Source of the DNA: Chara braunii
Lineage: Eukaryota; Streptophyta; Charophyceae; Charales; Characeae
Length of the DNA: 21,934 nt
Assembly: GCA_003427395.1 (NCBI GenBank)
Contig: BFEA01000250.1
Coordinates: 784,406-806,339 of the forward strand
Direction of reading: 5' to 3'
Shown: piece after piece, positions 8,181 through 17,589 of the stretch
Layout: each line of letters opens with the position of its first letter
Numbering within the stretch: the first letter of the stretch is position 1
Made by a program: the position numbers and the translations under genes
The notes under the pieces: generated by a model
The model's database searches: none
What the model was told of the DNA's origin: nothing
Seen by the model: only the letters and a program-made list of their open reading frames with translations

Positions 8181-9811
8181 ATGGCAACTGAAGGAGCTAG
8201 TGTTTCCGACATGGCATCAGCTAAGCTTTCTGATATGTTAAAGGCTCGTATGGATGCAGCGGATGAGGCTGATAAACTGCTGTATGAGGCCCTCTATTAG
8301 AAAGAATTGGCCGAGGACGAAAAGGCGGAAGAGGCAAAGCGAAAAACAGCCGCTGACAAACTTGAGATTATTTTCTCGATTTGTGCGTGTCATCCTTGCG
8401 CAAGGGCCATTTTTCAAAATAGTTCCAACTATACCTGCAGACCTTAAGAAGGACCTGGTTATGTATGTACGTGCGCTTGTGAATTACCATTTGCTCACTG
8501 AACTCCCGAGTGTGAAATCCCAACTACTCGACGAAATGAGTCAGATGTGTACTCAGATGGTTGAAATGGCCAAAGACCATCACGATCAGCTAAAACAAAC
8601 GACAAGTTTGCATCAGGTCCAAATCTCAAGTTCTCTTCCCCATTCTACCTTTGCACCTCTCCATTCTTCTCCTTCTTCTCTATCTTCTTCGTTGAGTTTG
8701 GTGGTTAATCAGTCAGGACCTATGACACGTGCAGTTCCCGCTGCAGCTACAAGCGACAACACTAGAAGTTCTGCAACTGCCGCAGCCCTGGGTCCGAATC
8801 CAGCAATGACTGGTCCCAGCTATAGCAGTCCATACATGGACAGGAAGGCGGTGATGATACTGTCTAGGTATGATGGCAATGAGAACGTAGAGTCCTGAAT
8901 CAGTTCCATGAGAGCCTACTTTGCGGTACAGGGCACTCAAAGAGTGAACCAGTCCTTGATCCTAGGGACGAGCGTCGAGCCTGTCGTAAGGGGCTTCCTT
9001 GAGGTCCAAGCTATGCAAGCTGGGTATTCCAAGATCAACCTATCAGAGCGGCTTAAAGTCACTGCGGCTACCACTCTCGAGGATATATTAGTAGCGCAAT
9101 ATAAAGACCCACATGTTGCATACCACTTGATGAACTTAAGCGCAACAAGTGGCATGGCACCATGCACAAATTGCAATTGCATGTCAACAAGCTCTTCGCG
9201 ACGCCAGGATTGGAGCTGACTGCGCAATCGTGTTTCGATGTAGTTAAAGGTACGGTTCCCACACACTTAACCAATCGCCTAGGCATAGATTTCTTCAGGT
9301 ACGCCGACTGGTTTTCCTTAATGAAGGATGTAGTCAGTTTGGAGGTAGGAGACCTCCTTACCTCAGCAAGCAGCAAAAATATATTTGTTCGCGGGCGGTT
9401 TCGTGGCCGCAACCATCTAGCTGCGCTTGACTTGCTGGAACGGGAAGGGGAGGCCGAAGCAGATGACCCCACTCTTGGCGATGACCAATAACAGGACGCT
9501 GATACAGCCCGCTCTTCCACTCAAGGATCTGATTGAACAACGAAGATGAGAAATTTAGTGCCTTCAAAAAGACTGTCCATGCTAAGGGAAACCAAAACTG
9601 GAATTTGGTGAGGAGCTTTGTCACACTTCCAAAGGGAGCCAAAATCCCAACCAAACCGGAGGATGCAAGTACTAAACCTTCGGTGGACCTCCAGATCAGT
9701 GAGGCTGAATGGAAGGCTAGGATGAAGAAAGGAGGTTGCCTACATTGCCTGAAAACAAACCATGAAGTACAAGAATGTTATAGGCTGCAGGGAAACCAGA
9801 ATCGAGAGTAG
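8181..9811 (+). pseudogene. gag: gag polyprotein of the Ty3-like element, broken into at least four frames
   Basis: The presumed start is ATG 8181 in GCCATGGCA context. The frame gives an acidic/basic helix-like N-terminus before a TAG at 8298-8300. It resumes out of frame at 8254-8898 (Ser-rich linker), stops at a TGA at 8896-8898, and continues in the same frame from 8899 with ISSMRAYFAVQGT, capsid-like sequence. It then shifts near 9160 to a frame ending TAA 9489-9491, and shifts again to 9533-9811. That last piece carries a CCHC zinc knuckle (CLHCLKTNHEVQEC, spacing C-x2-C-x4-H-x4-C), the nucleocapsid RNA-binding motif. At least three stops and three frame changes rule out expression of an intact Gag. 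Between 8890 and 9400 the residues read like a Ty3 Gag capsid, but no family match could be tested. Confidence 0.85.
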
Positions 9812-9813
9812 AT

Positions 9814-10640
9814 TTGGCATCAGCACCCTCTATGGCAAGGGAGACTAAACCTGATGCAGATCAACAGTCCTCTCTTGAAGCCCCATCGTCTGTTGATTCC
9901 AAGGTTGAAGTTTGTCATGCTTCGTATGTTGAGACTTGGGAGAAGTCTGAGACGATCGACTTTCACTGTCACTTAGGGAATTGGGCTGAGATGAAACATC
10001 AGCGTGCTCAAGGGACAGTGAAGTTAATCTTCTTCAAACTTCGCATAAACCACTGCTATCTTCGTGCGTTGATTGATTGTGGTGCTACGACTAACTTCAT
10101 GTCACCGCACGAGATACGCGAAGTGGGCTTGGGGATGTAGCAAGTGACTTTGCAGAACCCTTGCCGGACTCAAGTAGGCAACAAAGAGGTTGTGTCATCT
10201 ACGCATGCAATCAAAGGTGTCCGCACTACCTTTAACAAAGACAAGACAGTCATTCACGCACTACACTTCTATGTCCTTGACAAGTGTCCCTTCGACGCAG
10301 ACCTTGGCTTGGGCTGGCTACAGTGGAAGGAGCCGCTTTTCATGGTCAAAGATGCTCAAGGGAACGAGCTTCCCGTCCTCTTGGATGAGAAGCACGAGTC
10401 CCCAGTGACTTTTCTCAATGCCATGCAGTTCTGCAAAAAGTGGCGCAAGCACAAAGAGGATAAACAATTGTATGTTGTCGTCGTTCCCCCTACTCATGTG
10501 CCATCTGCTTTTGCGGCTAGTACTAATACTACTTCATCTAATGAATCTACTTCTAGCCCTTCTACTAGTCCAAATGACTCTACTTCAGATTCAGTCGTTT
10601 CCATTCGTAAGCTACAACCTGATCTAGGTGACCCTTTTGC
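9814..10640 (+). pseudogene. pol: Aspartic protease region of Ty3-like pol, interrupted by a stop
   Basis: The frame from 9814 carries the retropepsin-like active-site block YLRALIDCGATTNFMS near 10055-10100. The catalytic D is followed by CGA rather than the more usual SGA or TGA. A TAG at 10138-10140 interrupts the domain. The same frame then continues with the second half, including the LDKCPFDADLGLGWLQ block near 10280-10322 that corresponds to the hydrophobic D-x-x-LG-x-x-W-L region of Ty3 proteases. A Ser/Thr-rich linker follows to about 10600. Near 10640 the frame shifts into the reverse transcriptase. The protease would be cut in two by the stop. Confidence 0.82.
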
Positions 10641-10643
10641 TGA

Positions 10644-10973
10644 TCCTTCGCCCCACCGGTCCCAACAAGCATTCAAAACCTACTTGACCGATTCCCGGAA
10701 GTTCTCACCAAACCACGTGGAGTTCCCACGACATCGGTCCGACACACAATCGAGTTGGTCGAAGGTCTTGTTCCTCCAAAGGGCTGCGTATACCGAATGG
10801 GATCCGGCGAGTTGGAGGAACTCCGAAAACAAACCGATGAGATGATCGACAAGGGTTGGATCAAGCCTGGCGAATCTGGTGCACCTGTTTTGTTTGTGCC
10901 AAAGACAGGAGGCAAACTCAAAATGGGTTACTCGCTCAAAGAGACCTCGCTCTTAAGGGGGGGGGTAGTGTGA
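10644..10973 (+). pseudogene. pol: N-terminal fragment of Ty3-like reverse transcriptase fused to the pol tail
   Basis: The open frame includes LLDRFPEVLTKPRGVP, HTIELVEGLVPPKG, YRMGSGELEELRKQ and the fingers block GWIKPGESGAPVLFVPKTGG. This is the standard start of Ty3/gypsy reverse transcriptase up to the R/K-M just before motif A. It then switches without a frame break to GYSLKETSLLRGGVV and ends at TGA 10971-10973, which overlaps the start of the 3' LTR. Everything from RT motif A (including the YxDD site) through RNase H and integrase is missing, so one clean internal deletion is the simplest explanation. The last residues are encoded by the polypurine tract itself. Confidence 0.88.
10955..10965 (+). 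promoter_or_regulatory. Polypurine tract
   Basis: AAGGGGGGGGG lies three bases (TAG) before the 3' LTR start. It is the expected plus-strand primer site for reverse transcription. Confidence 0.88.
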
Positions 10974-12253
10974 TGATCTGACCAAATACGGACTGAGACA
11001 CACACCTGATTTCTGAGTTTTGCTCATGGACTGAATGCCTTGCCGAGTTTCCCGCATGCTACTAAATTCTCTGAGTCTGTGTGTGTGCACGCTTGCTGGT
11101 CTGCATGTTTGTCTAAGTGCTTGTCGGCTTTGAGTGTGTGTGTGACGCACACGGGCACTTGTCCGTTTGCCCACAGGGATGGTACTTACCTGTGGTCATG
11201 ACATTGAGGATTGCAGCGGGGAAAACAATCGAGTGGCGGGGAAAGAGGCCAGCAACACTTAAAGCAGCGGGGAAACACTCAAGTAGCAGGTAGGACGGTA
11301 CCACACCCTGAAGAGGTAGATGTGTCGGGTACTCGAGGCCGAGCAAAAGAAGACAAAAGTTGGCATTTTTAGAGGCCCAGTAGTTATAGGCTAGGTCTAG
11401 GCGGGTAGCAGTCCAACCAGTCTAGTCTAGGGCCTGTACGCAGTGTACGGGGAATATCAGAGTCCGCAATGATGTTTCCCTTCGAATGGGAGGAGGTACT
11501 GGTTGCTTGGAAGGCCGAGCGGCCTGGAAGTCACCGCCCAAGAGGCAAGCAGGCCGCTATGTCTCCAGGTCGGGCGAGGAGCCCAGCCTCATTGTCGGTG
11601 TGCAAGTTTGGCGACACACTGGTTGGAGCACTGGCTGGAGCAGTGCTGCTGGGGAAGGAGCAAGGACACGGAGGAGGAAGAAGACCAGGCCTGGCTATGG
11701 TGGTTGCCATCTTCATCACCTTGGTGGGCGCTGTTGCCATCTTCATCACCTTGGTGGGCGCTGCAGCAGGAAGGTCCCCCTTGGGGCAGAGCTACACCAA
11801 GAAGCTTCAAGGAAGAGTCAGGCATGGCGGCCTGTGCTAGAGCAGCCATAGCTGCTTTGTGTTGTCCTTTGGAGAGCCAGGCCATGCCCTGGTAGTCCTC
11901 CATAGCCTCGGCCTAGGAGGAAGAGAGAGAGAGGCGGCCATGGCTAAAGTGGACCTCAAGTGATACCTGCAGTAGAAGAGGGATTCGGTCATTGATTCTG
12001 GTTCAGCCATTCAACATTGTATTATTATTTCTTGTGTGAATAAGAGAGGAGGAGATAAGGAGGAGGATAGTGTTCGGCGAAGAAGAAGAGCATAACCATT
12101 TGTCTATGCTGCTCTACATCATCTTCTTCTTCTTTCTTTCTTCTTTTTCTTCTTACCCTCTGTCTCCTCTCATGCTCATTCATTTCTTTCGCAATTGGAC
12201 GGCATTGTACTGTCTGATGAATGTGTACTTCAAAATTGGCCTGGATCATAACA
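10969..12253 (+). repeat. 3' LTR of the Ty3-like element
   Basis: This 1285-bp repeat starts TGTGATGA and ends TCATAACA, collinear with 4925-6197. It carries a perfect 30-bp tandem duplication (11703-11732 and 11733-11762, beginning GTTGCCATCTTCATC) where the 5' LTR has a single unit. It lacks the purine-rich insertion of the 5' LTR. The many substitutions and indels between the two LTRs imply an insertion that is not recent; no rate was calculated. Confidence 0.92.
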
Positions 12254-13315
12254 AATCAAGATTTTTAGTACTTGCTGTATAATTGCAGCTTCGCATCCAG
12301 CACAGTCCGCAATATAACACACAGGCAACTAACGAGCTGTGATCCAAAAAAAAACGTCTAAAACTTTGTAAATGCTAAACACTAAATACTAAAAACTAAA
12401 AAAAAAGGCATGGTGTTATTCCCCCAGTCATTGCATCGAATATCCAATTACATCCTTTAAAACCACCACTACCTCCGAGTCTGTTTTTTTTGCCGACCCT
12501 GATTTCCACTGTGCGCCTAGTTTCGCTGAACCTGGGTTCCGTTTTTTCTTTTTTTTTTTCTGGTACTCTTTTGAAAAAAGAAAAGAGAAAAGGAAAAAAA
12601 GGCATGGCCAGACTTTCAAAAAAGAACAAGCACGGCCACGAAAAAGGAAAAGATAAAAAGCAAACACCCCTTTGGAGGTGATACCAGGTGGATACCTACC
12701 GCAAAGTAGTTGTGTGAGTATGCCCTCAGTGAGGGTGTTACGGCACCTGTGTCAGGTCCACAGAAGAAGAAAAAGGAAAAAGAAAAATAGAAACTGAACA
12801 TAGGGCAGGAAAGCTGGTTCATACATTCTGCAAAGCAGTAGTGTGGGTATGCCCTCGTCCACAAAGTGTCAGCATCCCATGGACAGCGCCCTGCCTGCCT
12901 GGCGGGGCACCAAAACAAACAAACGAACGAAAACAAAAACACAAACAACAAAAACCTGTAACTAGCCGCAAGTCAGATACTTTCTTTGCGCGTTTTGGTA
13001 TGAGTAGAACTTCGTTCACGGCTTTCCCCGACATGACTTTTTGCTTTTCCTCTTGTTTTTCAGATGGGCCCACGAGACCCAACTTCCAAGCCTTCTCCGG
13101 ACCCCGACAAGTTCGCAAAAAATGGGAGAACTGCCAGTTTTCCCATTTTCCAAAGAGTGGTTGAGGTAGTGGTTGCTTAACACATTGGGATGACGTTCCG
13201 ATTACACACCCGTTTACGAGACTTGAATGCACCAGCTTCGTACAGAGCTGCGCCAAGAGTCCAACCCATGTCACCTGATCCAACTGTTATCTGCATTTTT
13301 GTTTTTGTTTTGCAC
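12254..13315. other. Intergenic DNA with simple A/T and A/G tracts and a diverged duplication
   Basis: No gene is recognised. T-rich (12548-12563) and A/G-rich (12573-12600) tracts face each other and could fold into a weak hairpin. A module reading TACCGCAAAGTAGTTGTGTGAGTATGCCCTC near 12698 recurs diverged near 12830, about 133 bp apart. An (AAAC)n-type tract lies at 12913-12954. Confidence 0.45.
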
Positions 13316-13339
13316 CCAACAAAAAAAAAAAAGTAAACT

Positions 13340-13427
13340 GTTAATCTGCCGGTCCCTTGATTGTTCGTCAAGCAATTAGGACAAGTTTGCTCCTTGAACA
13401 AAAAAAAAAAAAAAACGGTTAATCTGC
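13340..13427 (+). repeat. Short poly(A)-ended insertion flanked by a 10-bp direct repeat
   Basis: GTTAATCTGC occurs at 13340-13349 and 13418-13427. The 68 bp between them end in about A15 plus CG, so the arrangement looks like a tiny processed retroposon with target duplication. An A12 tract also precedes the first copy, so a roughly 78-bp tandem duplication of (A)n plus the motif is an equally good explanation. Confidence 0.45.
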
Positions 13428-13689
13428 AACTCTTGTCGATGATTTCTACAGCAACCAGAAAACTGCAATAAACCCACACTTCTGGATGCTGACCTTTGAA
13501 CACTTCACACAAATTAACTCAACACATGAAAGTTGATGAAACTCAATAGAGGAGAGAATGAAGAGAGAGGAAAGACGAAGATGATGGATCATAGAATGAT
13601 ACTAATTTGAAATTTCATTAATAATACAATACAAACTTTACAAGTTCAATCTTCTTAAGTTCTTATCCTTTGCTTTTTTATTTTTTGGT

Positions 13690-13955
13690 CAATCTTCTCC
13701 CTCTCCAACTCCGCGTTCTTCCTTCTCTGTCACAACAAATCTCTCCAACTAACGCTCAACACTGCTTCTCTCTCACCACACATGTATCCACCTGATTACA
13801 AGCTTCATACAAACTACTACTTCTCTTTTCTTTCGGGTGAATATTTTCCCTCTCCAACTCCAGGCTCTTCCTCTCCAATCGCCTTCCTTCTCCCTCACAA
13901 CCAATCTCTCCTACTACAATGCCCAACACCCCTTCTGTCAGCCAAACCTCTCTTC
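13690..13955. repeat. Diverged pyrimidine-rich direct repeat
   Basis: CCCTCTCCAACTCC...CTTCCTTCTC-CTCACAAC-AATCTCTCC occurs near 13700-13760 and again near 13848-13912. The two copies are about 150 bp apart, with small indels. It lies in a CT-rich stretch with no recognised gene. Confidence 0.6.
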
Positions 13956-14041
13956 TTCTGCTCTCTTCTCAAGTACTACTGCTTCAGAAGCAAGCGCTAG
14001 TTCAAACCAGTCTCGAAACAACAACGCAGCACTCTTCAGCG

Positions 14042-14119
14042 GCAGAGAAGTCAGCAGAGGAGTCAGCAGAGAAGCCAGCAGAGAAGTCAGCCGAGAAGTC
14101 AGCAGAGAAGTCAGGAGAG
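14042..14119 (+). repeat. 12-bp minisatellite (AGAAGTCAGCAG-type units)
   Basis: Six to seven units of a 12-bp purine-rich repeat lie in tandem with few substitutions. In one plus-strand frame (13919-14248) it reads as repeated AEKS/AEKP units. The 12-bp length keeps a four-residue period, so the array is frame-neutral, but no homologous protein is recognised around it. Confidence 0.88.
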
Positions 14120-14170
14120 AGACAGAAGAACATGGAGACGATTAGACAGGGCCGGTGCACAAGTGTTATG

Positions 14171-14402
14171 CACACAAATGGAGAATTGTTTTCTTTCCTT
14201 TTTCGAAGGACAAAAGAAAAACTGGGCCTCGACCTTGTCTATGGGTGAGAAGGCTACTAACCTGGTTTTGTCGAAAACCAAGCACACAAATCGAGATTTT
14301 GTTTCGCCTTCCTTTTTCAAAAAAGAAAAAAAAAGAAAAAAACTGGGGCTCAACCTTTTCTAGACGCGAGAAGGCTACTGACCTGGTCTTGTCGAAGACC
14401 GA
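14171..14402. repeat. 112-bp tandem duplication
   Basis: Two diverged units start CACACAAAT at 14171 and 14283. Both contain CCTTTTTC..., an A-rich run, ACTGG-GCTC-ACCTT and GAGAAGGCTACT-ACCTGGT-TTGTCGAA-ACC. The second has a longer A tract. Confidence 0.85.
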
Positions 14403-15211
14403 GACCTTCCTTCAGGAGAGCGACAACATATGGCGCTCGGAAACAATACCTGCAAGTGCGCACCTTGCCATCAGTCGCAAGTTTGCAATGGCATCGATAT
14501 CTGAAGTTCTATATACCAAACACTTCCTTACGAATGATGCGAATCGTGTTTCATATTCTTCAGGAGCATCCCTCTAAACCCACTGAATACAGTGACATAA
14601 AAAAAAAGAGTCATCTGGAACAGTTTTCTCCTCGCTTCTCCCTTTCTAATCCACCCAATAGACCGCAACAATAGGGAGTCAATACCGGCGATTTTCTCCT
14701 GAAGAAAATTTCCCACCGAGTACGTATCGTCGTATCGAACTGGCTGCAGGCAGGTTGGTACATCGAAATAACGGCCACCATGTATACGGCTGCACGTTTC
14801 AGTGAAAGGGTCCCGTTACCAGCGGTTTAAGACAAAAAAAGAAGACAACACTACAAAACAGACACACCATCATATACAAAGGAGGCAAACATCTGAGCCC
14901 CAAGAACACTAATCAAGACACAACCACCATATTACAAAGCAGCTTGTTCCGATCGACGGAAAGCAACTGCCATCTTCTCCCAAACATAACGATCCTGATA
15001 ATGAATGTATACAAGCTCTCTTCAGTCAAATTCAGTCATGACGAGGGAGTGTTATTTTCGGGGGAAGACAGTAGTGAGCAGAAGGGTCTACAACACGACA
15101 GCCTCCTAAGAGAATCAAGGACGATTCGGGACCTCAAACAGATCTTGTTGGGAATTTGGAAAGTAGAAAGATAACCGGTTATCACCATAGAAAATTCCAC
15201 AATCTACCAAT
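14403..15211. other. Intergenic DNA, no gene recognised
   Basis: Open frames here are short and show no motif I can name. No repeat boundary or RNA gene is evident. Confidence 0.4.
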
Positions 15212-15281
15212 GGACATAGCTCAGTTGTACACCCATTAGCTGCTGAAATAAAGACCCAAGTTCGAATGCAGAGGGAGCAAT
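15212..15281 (+). repeat. tRNA-like fragment (A box and B box), probable decayed SINE head or tRNA pseudogene
   Basis: ATAGCTCAGTTG at 15216-15227 resembles the tRNA D-arm/A box and CCAAGTTCGAATGC at 15256-15269 resembles the T-arm/B box. Their spacing (about 30 bp) is right for a pol III promoter. The T-loop TTCGAAT is canonical, but the T stem (CCAAG against GCAGA) and the acceptor stem do not pair. This is not a functional tRNA. Confidence 0.4.
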
Positions 15282-15471
15282 CAGATGTACAGAAAAAATC
15301 GTCCGGAATTACCTGGGGCCCGTCAGTTCAACGATGATATTTCAAGGCTGTCGCCCTTTTGAGGGGGGGGAGGGGGCGTGGGGGAAGCCCGCAATCTGGA
15401 AAATCATTCAAAAAATGATACCATGAGATTCAATACATATTGCTAATTCCTAGGGTGCTTAATCGATAAAA
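15282..15471. other. Intergenic DNA with a G-rich tract
   Basis: A G8-A-G5 tract lies near 15363. No gene is recognised. Confidence 0.4.
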
Positions 15472-15656
15472 ACAACAACAAACTCTGCCTAAGGTAATGT
15501 TTTCTATGTCAACAACTGCTGAGCAGGGCACAGAAGCACGCGGGGGCAGAAGCGGGGGGGAAGGGAAGGGGGAGTGGCTGCAAAAATGATTATCTAAAAC
15601 CTGAACAGCCAAATAGCCTGATGAGGCACAACAACAAACTGTGCCTAAGGTAATGT
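15472..15656. repeat. 29-bp direct repeats 156 bp apart
   Basis: ACAACAACAAACT-TGCCTAAGGTAATGT at 15472-15500 recurs at 15628-15656 with a single C/G difference. The DNA between is G-rich and unrelated to anything recognised. It could be a target-flanking or duplication scar; no poly(A) or terminal inverted repeat was found. Confidence 0.85.
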
Positions 15657-15921
15657 CATCGCGCTATTTAAGGACTCGGCCCACAAGTTTGCCTTCAAGG
15701 CTACCTTGTTCCCCCGAACAAACGACCGAGTAATTATAGCTGTATCGAGTGCAACTTTCTGGCCACACACAGATATAATGACAGGGCGTTTAGGGTAATT
15801 CGCAGCCAAGGCCTGGTCCCAGAATTTAAGTTCCTGGTCCCATGTATCATAGTCCAACTGGTAAGCCCTGTCATACAGTAGTAGCCGTTGGGCCTGTAGG
15901 GTCCGTCCAAACACAAGTTTC
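15645..15921 (-). CDS. Possible exon of an unrecognised protein
   Basis: The minus-strand frame gives 89 residues from the first ATG, of unusually protein-like composition: RAYQLDYDTWDQELKFWDQ, then PKRPVIISVCGQ and TRSFVRGNKVALKANLW. On the minus strand it is preceded by TTCTAACTACCTAGCAG, which fits a branch point plus a 3' splice acceptor. The frame may thus enter from an upstream exon, with KLVFGR just before the ATG residues. A possible donor AAG|GTAGCC lies inside the frame at the NK/VA junction. The W-D-x4-F-W pattern followed by a hydrophobic strand and SFxRGNKVxL faintly recalls the N-terminal domain of CHMP7-type ESCRT-III proteins; that is a hunch. The 3' end overlaps the 29-bp repeat. 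It may be a gene fragment, repeat-derived or chance. Confidence 0.25.
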
Positions 15922-16047
15922 TGCTAGGTAGTTAGAAACAGTCCAAGTTTCAAAATAGCAGCTCGATCAAAGGAAATTCCAGTATGTACCAGAAGCGCCA
16001 GACAACTGTGGCCAGAAGACGGTGCTAGGCATGCTAGGAGTAATGGT

Positions 16048-16051
<4 letters not shown>

Positions 16052-16132
<81 letters not shown>

Positions 16133-16133
16133 N

Positions 16134-16201
<68 letters not shown>

Positions 16202-16208
16202 GAGAGAG

Positions 16209-16240
<32 letters not shown>
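16052..16240. repeat. Long (GA)n microsatellite with an undetermined base
   Basis: An interrupted GA run of about 190 bp has scattered CAGA units and an N at 16133. The N and the length suggest assembly or sequencing uncertainty. Confidence 0.97.
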
Positions 16241-17006
16241 CATACCTGTGGGTTGGTGACAGCAGCCATAGCTGCACATGGATACAGCTTGAGAAATGTT
16301 TGTTCATTCTTTGGTTTCTAATAATCATTGGAGTTGTCATATCATGTTCATCTTTTATCATGTGTGGCTGGAGCACTGTGTGATGGTGTGCAAAATTTGG
16401 GCGAGATCTTTACATAGGAGATACCCCCTTACAAGAAAAAAGAAGTAAAAACCAAGGACCTTGTCGGACTAAGCAGGTCAACTGCTATATGCCCTTTTCT
16501 TGCCTCCATGTTTTTTCTTGTTTAAAAAAACTTTTCATTCAAGAAAAAGAAGAAATGAAAAAGGACGGACATGTACAGGGATTGAGAGACATGGGAGAAG
16601 GAACAGGATAGAAAGCCTAAAGAGTGCTTGGGAAAACAATCAACGCACCTGTCGAGGTTTTTCACTCCATGATGCTGTTTGTCAATGCTCTTCCAACTGC
16701 GCTCACAGAATGTCTTCCCAACCTGAAGAAGTTTATCCAACGTGTCGCTGGTTCAACAATTTGGATGAAGAAGCGGAACCGTCCAATCATCATCATGAAA
16801 ATCACCGTGTAGCCGAGGTGTGAGAAAAGCGTTGGAGAAAAACGAAAAGGCATTGGAAATATTTCTTCAGGGATACCTAGTAGTAGTATAAACAACAGGG
16901 AAAGGAAGAGAGCACCACTCCCTCTGTACACCAAGCTTGCAGTCTGCCTTTATTGGCAATCTAATCGTCGCTGTCAGCCATTCTCCCTTCTTGTTCTCAT
17001 TATCAC

Positions 17007-17007
<1 letters not shown>
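16241..17007. other. Intergenic DNA, no gene recognised
   Basis: Overlapping open frames on both strands at 16500-16930 show no family motif. A 25-30 bp T-rich/A-rich hairpin-like pair lies at 16508-16560. Confidence 0.4.

Positions 17008-17040
<33 letters not shown>
17008..17040. repeat. (ATC)n microsatellite
   Basis: About eleven perfect ATC units; on the minus strand they would read poly-Asp. Confidence 0.95.
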
Positions 17041-17043
<3 letters not shown>

Positions 17044-17496
17044 GCAGTCACCCAAATCCAACCGAAAAGCTAGCCACCACCATCACGTAGCACCATATTC
17101 TTAAAGATCAGTCTGCAGTCGTCCTTAAACAACTCACTCTTGAGTTTGGCTGCCAATCCTGCCGGTTTGGCGATGAGGACCCGAGGGGCATATCATCTGT
17201 ACCCCCTTCCAAATGTGTTTGGGATACACCAGGGTATCCGAGGACCAGGACCCTGGAAAAATCCAGATGAAATGCCGGCCATCCAGATATCCGGACACCC
17301 GCCGGACACCCAGACATATCGGGACCCAGTTGTCCGGATTGGTGACCGGGACTCTGGAAATGTCCTGATGCAAAAAAAAAAGGAAAACATAATCCATAAA
17401 TGTCATACTAATGATAGTATGTAGAGTATAATATTCTATACATGAAGCACTGGAGCACATATGATATTAGATATTTCAGATGAATGTAGGGGGAGA

Positions 17497-17498
<2 letters not shown>
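17041..17498. other. Intergenic DNA with CCGGA-rich segment
   Basis: Between 17225 and 17365 there are repeated TCCGGA/CCGGACACCC and GGACC-type motifs, including adjacent CCGGACACC copies at about 17291 and 17303. No terminal inverted repeats or coding domain were recognised. Confidence 0.4.

Positions 17499-17586
<88 letters not shown>
17499..17586. repeat. Compound (GT)n(GA)n microsatellite
   Basis: About 17 GT units are directly followed by about 26 GA units. Confidence 0.97.

Positions 17587-17589
<3 letters not shown>

Larger units (their letters stand above)
4925..12253 (+). mobile_element. Defective Ty3/gypsy-like LTR retrotransposon
   Basis: This element has all structural boundaries in place: two LTRs (4925-6197 and 10969-12253) with TG...CA ends, a PBS two bases after the 5' LTR, and an A2G9 polypurine tract three bases before the 3' LTR. 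The 4-bp repeat AATC sits directly outside both ends (4921-4924 and 12254-12257). The inside contains a hairpin leader, a nested 940-bp solo LTR, and decayed gag, CCHC zinc-knuckle, protease and N-terminal reverse-transcriptase sequence. Order PR then RT and the RT N-terminal wording point to Ty3/gypsy rather than copia. RNase H, integrase and most of RT are absent; the reading frame runs from the RT fingers straight into the terminal tail and polypurine tract. The element is therefore a dead, internally deleted derivative that could only ever have moved with enzymes supplied in trans. Confidence 0.93.

Noticed and set aside
15622-15652. CTGATGA followed by a GGCACA...TGTGCC hairpin, resembling a second hammerhead core on the plus strand
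   Set aside because: The bases after the hairpin are TAAGG, not GAAA, so an invariant core G is missing. No matching stem I/III or cleavage triplet is evident, and the hairpin's right half belongs to a 29-bp direct repeat.
15924-16376. Long Ser-Leu and Glu-Arg repeat ORFs across the GA microsatellite
   Set aside because: These are translations of simple (GA)n sequence containing an N; not genes.
16500-16934. Overlapping ORFs on both strands, e.g. one reading ALPTALTECLPNLKKFIQ
   Set aside because: No family motif, no splice or promoter context, and open frames on both strands; insufficient to call a gene.
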